21,153 bases of DNA from the NCBI GenBank assembly GCA_900546835.1, contig UREH01000020.1, positions 1-21,153 of the forward strand. Direction: 5' to 3'. A program made the position numbers and the translations under genes. Shown piece by piece: positions 15,682 through 21,153 of the stretch (its first letter is position 1; each line of letters opens with the position of its first letter). Under the pieces are notes generated by a model. It searched no databases, was not told the DNA's origin, and was given only the letters and a program-made list of their open reading frames with translations. The stretch comes from an uncultured Porphyromonadaceae bacterium (GTDB taxonomy: Bacteria; Bacteroidota; Bacteroidia; Bacteroidales; Muribaculaceae).

Positions 15682-16441
15682 ACAGCGACCGCATGGCTGA
15701 CATGGTTCCAGGCAGATTCTGGTCGGGAGTACACGGTACCACCGACGCGTAGTGGCGGTCGAGCCAGTAGAGGTCGGTGTCGGCCATTTCCGGTTCTTCG
15801 TTCACCAGACTCCCCGTAAGCCAGTAGAAAGGCTTGCCGTGGGGGTCTGTGTATGTCTGGTATTCCTCCGTCCAGTGGGAGCGTGCAGCGCGCACCACCT
15901 TCATTCCCTCGATGTGTACCTTGGCAGGGAAGTTGATGTTGAGACATACGTCGTGGGGCAACCCGTGGTCGAGCACCCTACGTGCCATGTCGGTCACGTA
16001 AGGCGTGCATTCCGAAAAATCGGCTTTCAGCGAATGGTGCAGCAACGAGAATCCCACCGAGGCGATTCCCTGCATGCAGCCTTCGAGTGCAGCCCCCATC
16101 GTACCCGAATAAATCAGGGAATTTCGGGCGGTGGAGCCGTGGTTGATGCCTGAAGGGATCAGGTCGGGGCGGCGCGGCAGGATATGGTGCATCGACAGCT
16201 TCACGCAGTCCACCGGAGTTCCGTCGACCGAGTGCATCGTCGCGCCATGGTAGCCGGCGTGGTCGCGCACGCGCAGCGGCGCGTTCACAGTGAAAGCACT
16301 CGACTGGCTCGACTGAGGTCGCGCGGGAGCAACCACGACTATGTCGCCCAGCTCTGCCACGCAGTCGATGAGATGAAAAAGCCCGGGGGCTTCTATGCCG
16401 TCGTCGTTTGTGATGAGAATCAGAGGTCGTGAGTCGGTCAT
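15665..16441 (-). CDS. surE: 5'/3'-nucleotidase SurE
   Basis: Started at the ATG at 16441, the protein has 258 residues, as usual for SurE. The frame continues upstream to 16549, but that would overlap parB. ILITNDDGIEAPGL carries the Asp-Asp metal ligands at 13-14, PQSSQSSAFT the serine region, and PSGIN the conserved Asn, followed by YSGTMGAALEG. The second Asn usual a few residues after SGIN is replaced (GST), a minor change. SurE removes phosphate from nucleoside 5'- and 3'-monophosphates and helps in stationary-phase survival. It starts 14 bp after parB and probably shares its transcript. Its end overlaps the amidase gene on the other strand. Confidence 0.93.
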   Translation of the reverse strand: MTDSRPLILITNDDGIEAPGLFHLIDCVAELGDIVVVAPARPQSSQSSAFTVNAPLRVRDHAGYHGATMHSVDGTPVDCVKLSMHHILPRRPDLIPSGINHGSTARNSLIYSGTMGAALEGCMQGIASVGFSLLHHSLKADFSECTPYVTDMARRVLDHGLPHDVCLNINFPAKVHIEGMKVVRAARSHWTEEYQTYTDPHGKPFYWLTGSLVNEEPEMADTDLYWLDRHYASVVPCTPDQNLPGTMSAMRSLFNTSE

Positions 16442-16455
16442 GTGGGTGGCTGTTT

Positions 16456-17343
16456 TCAGTGTAGTTTGTCGAATGTGGAAATCAGGCGTGCCAGTTCCTC
16501 CTCGTCGGCGAAGCTGAAGGTGATCTGGCCGCGACCCTTGCGGTCGCATGAAAATTTAACGGGAGCGCCGAACGCCGCCGAGAGGTGTTTCTTGAGCAGG
16601 TCGAAATCGTGGTTGGCAAAGCGGCGGGAAGCCTCGGATGCCGGAGCACCGGAGTCATCTTTCTTCTTCCCTTCCTGATAGGCTTTGGCAAGTTCCTCTA
16701 CCTTGCGCACCGAGAGCCCATGGCGCAGTATCTCCTTATATATCTTGAGCTGCGCCGAAGGATTGTCGATCGATAGCAACGCGCGGGCGTGGCCCATGTC
16801 GACGCGCTTGTCGCGCAGCCCGAGCTGAACCTCGGCAGGGAGCCTGAGCAGACGCAGGAAGTTGGCCACCGTGGCGCGCTTCTTGCCGATGCGCTCCGAA
16901 AGACGCTCCTGGGTGAGGCTGTACTGGTCGATCAGTTTCTTGAACGTCAGGGCTATCTCGATGGCGTTGAGGTCCTCGCGCTGGATATTCTCAATCAGGG
17001 CCATCTCGGTGAGCTCGGTCTCATTGGCCGTACGGATGTAGGCCGGCACGGCGTCGAGTCCCGCGATGCGCGCGGCGCGGAAGCGGCGTTCGCCTGCGAT
17101 AATCTGGTAGGAGTCTGGACCAACCTTGCGCAGGGAGAGCGGCTGGATTATGCCCAGCTCGCGGATGGAGGTGGCCAGTTCGTCGAGCGCGTCCTCGTCG
17201 AAGGTGGTACGCGGCTGCTCCGGGTTGGGCGAAATCTGGTCGAGGGGTATGTTGCTGATAGCCGACGAGCCGCGTGCGGGGGTGTCGTCCATAGATATGA
17301 GCGAGCCCAGGCCTCGGCCGAGGGCGTTGCGGTGTTGTGCCAT
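16456..17343 (-). CDS. parB: Chromosome partition protein ParB (Spo0J)
   Basis: The 295-residue protein has all ParB parts: the N-terminal ParA-stimulating motif LGRGLGSLI (8-16), the ParB/sulfiredoxin CTPase domain with QPRTTFDEDALDEL and GERRFRAA (84-91), ENIQREDLN near 118, a helix-turn-helix at about 143-168 that binds parS, and a C-terminal dimer domain ending with acidic FADEEELARLI. ParB loads at parS near the origin, slides as a CTP-bound clamp and recruits condensin. It lies 35 bp after parA, in the standard order. No complete parS palindrome was found in this window, but parS-like half-sites lie upstream of parA. Confidence 0.95.
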   Translation of the reverse strand: MAQHRNALGRGLGSLISMDDTPARGSSAISNIPLDQISPNPEQPRTTFDEDALDELATSIRELGIIQPLSLRKVGPDSYQIIAGERRFRAARIAGLDAVPAYIRTANETELTEMALIENIQREDLNAIEIALTFKKLIDQYSLTQERLSERIGKKRATVANFLRLLRLPAEVQLGLRDKRVDMGHARALLSIDNPSAQLKIYKEILRHGLSVRKVEELAKAYQEGKKKDDSGAPASEASRRFANHDFDLLKKHLSAAFGAPVKFSCDRKGRGQITFSFADEEELARLISTFDKLH

Positions 17344-17378
17344 AGTTTATTTATATGTTCTATATAATGTGGGGGAGG

Positions 17379-18140
17379 TCAGTTTTTGGAGATGAGCTCT
17401 TTGGCCAGGGCGATGTGCGATGTCGCGCCGCGGCTCTCGGGGTCGTAGAGAATGGCAGGAAGCCCGTGTGACGGTGCTTCGCTCAGACGTATGTTGCGCG
17501 GAATCACCGTATTGAACACCATATCGCCGAAGTGGCTCTTCAGCTCCTCGTAAATCTGGTTGGCCAGGCGCAGGCGTGCGTCGTACATCGTCAGAAGGAA
17601 TCCCTCTATCTCGAGGTCGGGATTGAGCTTCGATTTTATTATGCGGATGGTGTTGAGAAGTTTGCTGATGCCTTCGAGCGCGAAATATTCGGCCTGCACA
17701 GGTATGATTACCGAGTCGGCGGCCGTCAGGGCGTTCACTGTGATGAGTCCCAGCGAGGGCGAGCAGTCGATAAGTATGAAATCGTATTTGCCGGCCACGT
17801 CGTGGAGCAGGCGGCGGAGCACCTTCTCGCGTTCCGGCTTCTCAATCAGCTCGAGTTCGGCACCTGCAAGGTCGATGCGCGAGCCTACCAGCTCGAGACC
17901 GTCGACGCAGGTCGATACCTGAGCGCCGTCTACCGGATATTCGTCGACAAGACACTCATATATGCTGCTCTGCATGGTGCGCGGGTCGATTCCGTAGCCC
18001 GAAGTGGCGTTGGCCTGGGGGTCGGCGTCGATTATAAGCACATTTTTGCCCTGCATGGCCAGCGAAGCCGCGAGGTTGATTGTGGTGGTGGTTTTTCCCA
18101 CGCCACCTTTCTGGTTGGCGATTGCTATGATTTTTCCCAT
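17379..18140 (-). CDS. parA: Chromosome partition ATPase ParA (Soj)
   Basis: Started at the ATG at 18140 this is a 253-residue protein, the usual size for chromosomal Soj-type ParA without an N-terminal DNA-binding domain. A GTG at 18236 would add 32 residues with no family similarity. The deviant Walker A KGGVGKTTT is at 11-19, Walker A' IDADPQANAT at about 40 and the Walker B region FILIDCSPSLGL at about 120. ParA binds the nucleoid as an ATP dimer and moves the ParB-parS complex. The leader from 18141 to 18390 has inverted repeats and parS-like half-sites. A weak promoter (CAAATTTG at 18251-18258 in place of TAnnTTTG) lies within the repeat. Confidence 0.96.
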   Translation of the reverse strand: MGKIIAIANQKGGVGKTTTTINLAASLAMQGKNVLIIDADPQANATSGYGIDPRTMQSSIYECLVDEYPVDGAQVSTCVDGLELVGSRIDLAGAELELIEKPEREKVLRRLLHDVAGKYDFILIDCSPSLGLITVNALTAADSVIIPVQAEYFALEGISKLLNTIRIIKSKLNPDLEIEGFLLTMYDARLRLANQIYEELKSHFGDMVFNTVIPRNIRLSEAPSHGLPAILYDPESRGATSHIALAKELISKN

Positions 18141-18239
18141 AGAAAATGTGGAGATAAGGATATGCGCGCTGTGGAACGTTCGGTGGCGCCGCGCGAGGCT
18201 ATCTGTTGCCAATGAGGCGGGTGGCCAATGTTCCACGCC

Positions 18240-18284
18240 CGTTTCGGCTGCAAATTTGGATAAAAATCCGCACGCGCCGAAACG
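18240..18284. repeat. Nested inverted repeats upstream of parA
   Basis: A perfect 9-bp inverted repeat, CGTTTCGGC (18240-18248) and GCCGAAACG (18276-18284), encloses 27 bases. Inside are the palindrome CAAATTTG (18251-18258) and a small GGAT/ATCC stem (18257-18268). It lies about 100 bases before the parA start and after the pyrC stop. It could be a ParA/ParB operator or a terminator for pyrC; neither is shown. Confidence 0.6.
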
Positions 18285-18390
18285 TTTTCACATCATTTAA
18301 GCAGAAATGTTGATAACTGCCCCCGATTGTTGAAAACCGTGGGAAATGGAAATGCTAAATTAAAAAGGGGACGAAGGGAGGTGGGTGAGT

Positions 18391-19740
18391 TCAGACATCG
18401 AAGCGCACAGGCAGGGCTGTCTGTCGGCCTGTGAAACGGCCATCGACATAGGCCTGCTGGCCGTTGACCCACGTCTGTTCCACGCGGTAGCGCAGGCGCA
18501 TCCCCTCGTAGGGACTCCACCCGCAGGCGCTTATCACGTCGGCGCGGTCCACGGTGTAGTCGGCGTCGGGGTCTACAATCACGATATCGGCCGAATACTG
18601 CTGGCGTATGAATCCGCGGCGCGATACACCGTAGAGCTTTGCGGGAGCCGAGGCCATGCGCTCCACAACATCTTCCAGTGTGAAATACCCGCGCCCGGCC
18701 AGAGTCATCATTACCGGCAGTGCGAACTGAACCGAGGGCATGCCCGAGGCAGCCGTCAGCGCGTTGCCTTGCTTCTGGGAAAGTAGATGGGGAGCGTGGT
18801 CGGTGGCTACCACATCGATGCGCCCGTCGGCCACGGCGCGAAGCAGCTCGCGCCGGTCGTCGTCGGTCTTTATGGCGGGGTTGCACTTGGTCAGCCCGTT
18901 GGTCTCGGCCACCGATTTGTCGGTGAAGCAGAGATAATGCGGGCAGGTCTCGGCGGTGATACGCTTGCCGGTGATGCCTCCCGAGTTGAAAAGCTGCAGC
19001 TCCTCGGCCGTGGTGATGTGCATTACGTGGAGCCGTGCACCCGTGGCGCGCGCCAGCTTAACGGCATGGGCCGTCGATTCGAAGCATGCGCGGGCCGAGC
19101 GCACCGAACTGTGGCATTCCAGAGGGATGCCGCCCGGATACATGGCGCTGAGCCTCCGTCGGTTGGCCGCGATTACAGCCTCGCTCTCGGCGTGGCAGGC
19201 GATTACGCGGTGGAAATTGCGGAAAAGTTTTACGATTGTGTCGTCGTTGTCGACGAGCATGCCCCCCGTGGAGCTCCCCATGAAAAGTTTCACTCCGGGG
19301 ATGCGCGTGTAGTCGGCCGCGAGAATCTGGTCGAGATTGTCGTTGGTGGCGCCGAGGAAGAAGGCGTAGTTGGCGGCCGACGCCTGGGCGGCGCGCTGCA
19401 TCTTCTGCTCCCACGCCTCGATGGTCGTGGTCTGTGGCGACGTGTTGGGCATATCGAAGAAACTCGTCACGCCGCCGGCCAGGGCCGCACGGCTCTCGGT
19501 GGCGATGTCGCCCTTCTCCGTAAGGCCCGGATCGCGGAAATGCACGTGCTCGTCGATCATGCCCGGGAGCACGAATTTTCCCTCGCAGTTCACAACCTCA
19601 TATACGTCGCGGTCGATGGTGCGGATGTCGACTCTCCCCATGTCGACGCTCTTGATCATCCATCCGTTGGTCACGACGGAGCCAATGAATCGGAATCCAT
19701 CGCTTACAATCAGGCCGTTGACGAATATTACGGGTTTCAT
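18391..19740 (-). CDS. pyrC: Dihydroorotase
   Basis: Dihydroorotase closes N-carbamoyl-aspartate to dihydroorotate in de novo pyrimidine synthesis. The 449-residue protein is a class I amidohydrolase. The first metal site is DEHVHFRDPG (63-72), the carboxylated Lys lies in GVKLFMGSS (Lys151), and further ligands are His183 in CHAE, His241 in VMHITT and Asp314 in ATDHAPH. All zinc ligands are present, which separates it from inactive PyrC-like proteins. It begins 43 bp after the DPM-like glycosyltransferase, and both are probably transcribed from the promoter near 20670-20700. This pairing is common in Bacteroidales although the functions are not obviously linked. Confidence 0.94.
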   Translation of the reverse strand: MKPVIFVNGLIVSDGFRFIGSVVTNGWMIKSVDMGRVDIRTIDRDVYEVVNCEGKFVLPGMIDEHVHFRDPGLTEKGDIATESRAALAGGVTSFFDMPNTSPQTTTIEAWEQKMQRAAQASAANYAFFLGATNDNLDQILAADYTRIPGVKLFMGSSTGGMLVDNDDTIVKLFRNFHRVIACHAESEAVIAANRRRLSAMYPGGIPLECHSSVRSARACFESTAHAVKLARATGARLHVMHITTAEELQLFNSGGITGKRITAETCPHYLCFTDKSVAETNGLTKCNPAIKTDDDRRELLRAVADGRIDVVATDHAPHLLSQKQGNALTAASGMPSVQFALPVMMTLAGRGYFTLEDVVERMASAPAKLYGVSRRGFIRQQYSADIVIVDPDADYTVDRADVISACGWSPYEGMRLRYRVEQTWVNGQQAYVDGRFTGRQTALPVRFDV

Positions 19741-19783
19741 TTCTGCTTTCGCGTTAGGTGGGAGATGCAGTCCGTCTATTTTT

Positions 19784-20578
19784 TTACTGCGGCTGCCGCC
19801 GCGGATATTTCCTGGTTATGGAGTCGAGTTTCAGTTTCATCACGCCGAAAAGGGCCTCGCCGAATATGCCGCTGCTCATCTTGCTCGTGCCGAGCACTCG
19901 GTTCACAAACACTATGGGAACCTCCACAACCTTGAAGCCGCATTTTATGGCGGTGAACTTCATCTCTATCTGGAAGGCATATCCCTTGAAGCGGATTTTG
20001 TCCAGCTCCATGGTGCGGAGAACCTCGCTGCGGTAGCAGGCGAATCCCGCCGTGGTGTCGGCCACGTTCATCCCTGTCACGGCGCGAACGTATTTCGAGG
20101 CGAAATAGCTCATGAGCACGCGCCCCATCGGCCAGTTCACCACATTGACTCCGGTCACGTAGCGCGAACCGACGGCAACGTCGGCGCCACCCTCGGCACA
20201 CGCCTCGCGCAGGCGTACCAGGTCAGCGGGGTTGTGTGAGAAATCGGCGTCCATTTCGAAGATGTATTCATAGTCCATTTCGAGGGCGCGGCGGAAGCCC
20301 GCTATGTATGCCGTCCCAAGGCCAAGCTTTCCTTCGCGCTCTATGATGTGGACGCGGCCCGGAAGTTCGGCCATCTTGCTCTTCACTATGTCGGCGGTCC
20401 CGTCGGGCGAATTGTCGTCGACCACAAGTACGTCGAAAGCCACCGGAAGGTTCATTACGGCGTCGATTATGGCGGCCGCGTTCTCCTTTTCGTTATACAT
20501 CGGAATGATTACCAGCGAGTCGGCGCGCTTCGGGCAGAGGGATGCTGTCGATGCGACGGATGTGTTTTCGGTTGACAT
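19784..20578 (-). CDS. DPM1-like polyprenol-phosphate glycosyltransferase (GT2)
   Basis: The 264-residue GT2 enzyme has the layout of dolichol/polyprenol-phosphate mannose synthase without extra membrane helices: LVIIPMYNEKENAAAII, VVDDNSPDGTADIV, GLGTAYIAGFRRAL, the metal motif MDADFSHNP and the GSRY with TAGFACYRSEVL region. It transfers a sugar from a nucleotide donor to a lipid phosphate on the inner face of the membrane. In Bacteroidetes such enzymes can feed protein O-glycosylation or lipoglycan synthesis. Mannose as the sugar is inferred from family likeness only. It heads the unit with pyrC and has an excellent promoter plus a palindrome in its leader. Confidence 0.88.
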   Translation of the reverse strand: MSTENTSVASTASLCPKRADSLVIIPMYNEKENAAAIIDAVMNLPVAFDVLVVDDNSPDGTADIVKSKMAELPGRVHIIEREGKLGLGTAYIAGFRRALEMDYEYIFEMDADFSHNPADLVRLREACAEGGADVAVGSRYVTGVNVVNWPMGRVLMSYFASKYVRAVTGMNVADTTAGFACYRSEVLRTMELDKIRFKGYAFQIEMKFTAIKCGFKVVEVPIVFVNRVLGTSKMSSGIFGEALFGVMKLKLDSITRKYPRRQPQ

Positions 20579-20625
20579 GGCGTTGACTCAAAAACGTTGG
20601 GCTATAATATATTGGCGTTGATACG

Positions 20626-20649
20626 GCCACTTGCCCGGGGGCAAGTGGC
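20626..20649. repeat. 24-base palindrome in the DPM-like gene leader
   Basis: Arms GCCACTTGCCC (20626-20636) and GGGCAAGTGGC (20639-20649) are perfectly complementary around a 2-base centre. It lies 47 bases before the start codon and downstream of the predicted transcription start. It may be an mRNA hairpin or a dimer-binding operator. There is no T-run, so a terminator is unlikely. Confidence 0.8.
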
Positions 20650-20669
20650 TCACCTCGTCAATATGACAA

Positions 20670-20700
20670 CAAAATTACAAATAAGTTTCAATGCTGCAAA
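20670..20700 (-). promoter_or_regulatory. Putative promoter of the DPM-like gene and pyrC
   Basis: On the minus strand TTTG (20697-20700) is followed after 19 bases by TAATTTTG (20670-20677), an exact Bacteroidetes -33/-7 pair. The transcript would start near 20663, with a leader of about 85 bases that includes the palindrome. Confidence 0.75.
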
Positions 20701-20789
20701 CTTTTTCAAAAAATTTTTATCCTGAAAACTTGTTTCCGGCGTCCCTTTTTCTGTCCGGTTTTTCCTGCAAGTGTGAAATTTCATGAAAA

Positions 20790-20823
20790 CTTGCGGCGCT
20801 TAGCCGTAAATTTCGTATCTTTG
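20790..20823 (+). promoter_or_regulatory. Putative pnp promoter
   Basis: TATCTTTG at 20816-20823 is a full match to the Bacteroidetes -7 consensus. CTTG at 20790-20793, 22 bases upstream, is a partial -33 and overlaps the second copy of the TGAAAACTTG repeat. The start codon follows at 20858, giving a leader of about 28 bases. Confidence 0.65.
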
Positions 20824-20857
20824 CGCGATTTAAGAAGTTAAAAAATTTTTATATAGA

Positions 20858-21153
20858 ATGAATCCGATCAAAAAGACCATCACCCTGCCCGATGGCCGCG
20901 AGATTACGCTCGAGACGGGCAAACTGGCCAAGCAGGCTGATGGAGCAGTGGAACTCCGCATGGGCAACACCATGCTGCTTGCCACTATCGTGTCGGCCCC
21001 CGAGGCCGGCGAGGGCGTGGACTTCATGCCCCTTACCGTAGACTACAAAGAAAAATTCTCGTCGGCCGGACGTTTTCCCGGCGGTTTCCTCAAGCGCGAA
21101 GGTCGTGCCTCCGACTATGAGATTCTCACCTCGCGCCTGGTCGACCGCGTGAT
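20858..21153 (+). CDS. pnp: Polynucleotide phosphorylase, N-terminal part
   Basis: An open frame begins at the ATG at 20858 and runs off the window end after 98 codons. It reads [20 protein letters not shown], then [40 protein letters not shown] and [20 protein letters not shown]. This is the first RNase PH domain of PNPase, including the FLKREGR RNA-contact motif. PNPase degrades RNA from the 3' end with phosphate, releasing nucleoside diphosphates, in the cytoplasmic degradosome. Only the 5' part is in the window. It is divergent from the DPM-like/pyrC unit. Confidence 0.95.
   Translation, partial: MNPIKKTITLPDGREITLETGKLAKQADGAVELRMGNTMLLATIVSAPEAGEGVDFMPLTVDYKEKFSSAGRFPGGFLKREGRASDYEILTSRLVDRV

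Larger units (their letters stand above)
20579..20857. other. Divergent promoter region DPM-like gene / pnp
   Basis: These 279 bases have no coding gene. They hold a promoter on each strand, a 24-base near-perfect palindrome, and several short repeats: ACTTGC/GCAAGT cores at four places, TGAAAACTTG twice and AAAAAATTTTTAT twice. No tRNA or known riboswitch is recognised. Confidence 0.7.

Noticed and set aside
16442..16549. Longer start for surE at 16549
   Set aside because: The extension lies over the end of parB and precedes the canonical SurE N-terminus; the ATG at 16441 gives the usual length.
18141..18236. GTG start at 18236 adding 32 residues to ParA
   Set aside because: The added residues lack family similarity and cover the leader; MGKIIAIANQKGG at 18140 is the standard Soj start.
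18787..19935. 382-codon open frame opposite pyrC
   Set aside because: Antisense shadow of dihydroorotase, whose metal ligands are all intact.
1..21153. CRISPR arrays, insertion sequences, phage or toxin-antitoxin genes
   Set aside because: No regularly spaced repeats, transposase, integrase or short paired toxin-like genes were found in the window.

Overview
The window looks like a contig end from a gut Bacteroidales bacterium, most likely of the Muribaculaceae type. This rests on several signs: upstream regions carry the Bacteroidetes promoter pattern (-33 TTTG, -7 TAnnTTTG) and starts lack Shine-Dalgarno sequences; gene pairs such as pyrG-yidC, parA-parB next to surE, and a DPM-type glycosyltransferase next to pyrC are familiar from Bacteroidales; one secreted protein ends in a type-IX-sorting-like tail; and there is a choloylglycine-hydrolase-family enzyme. 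The family assignment is inference. Bases 1-31 are not genomic: they match the Illumina Nextera Read 1 transposase adapter apart from its first two bases, so the first gene is artificially cut.

Layout. (1) 32-937 (+): truncated membrane acyltransferase. (2) 946-7964 (-): surface-polysaccharide locus of seven genes, read right to left: IspD/TarI-type cytidylyltransferase, CDP-glycerol glycerophosphotransferase-like protein, TagD-like nucleotidyltransferase, asparagine-synthase-like ligase without a glutaminase domain, then GT2, GT4 and GT2 glycosyltransferases. Genes are tightly packed, several with overlaps. (3) 8028-11814 (-): pyrG-yidC, CTP synthase and membrane insertase, directly upstream of the polysaccharide genes. 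(4) 11815-12131: 317-nt intergenic stretch with a tandem repeat, a run of short GC-rich hairpins and two divergent promoters. (5) 12132-12941 (+): secreted S1/P1 nuclease; then a strong hairpin that also serves the convergent gene. (6) 13111-14361 (-): secreted protein of unknown function. (7) 14638-15681 (+): choloylglycine hydrolase/penicillin acylase family enzyme, its 3' end overlapping surE. (8) 15665-18140 (-): parA, parB, surE. (9) 18391-20578 (-): DPM-type glycosyltransferase and dihydroorotase. (10) 20858-end (+): start of pnp, sharing a repeat-rich divergent promoter region with group 9.

How they fit together. The most distinctive part is 4367-7964: three enzymes that resemble wall-teichoic-acid genes of Gram-positives (CDP-polyol formation and polyol-phosphate transfer) sit with an amide-forming ligase and three glycosyltransferases. 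This suggests a phosphate- and possibly amide-decorated capsule or O-antigen-like polymer in a Gram-negative. The TagD-like and TagB-like proteins both depart from family motifs, so the transferred group may not be glycerol phosphate. The remaining genes are mostly housekeeping (pyrimidine synthesis, chromosome partition, membrane insertion, RNA decay) plus three exported proteins: a nuclease, an amidase and an orphan.
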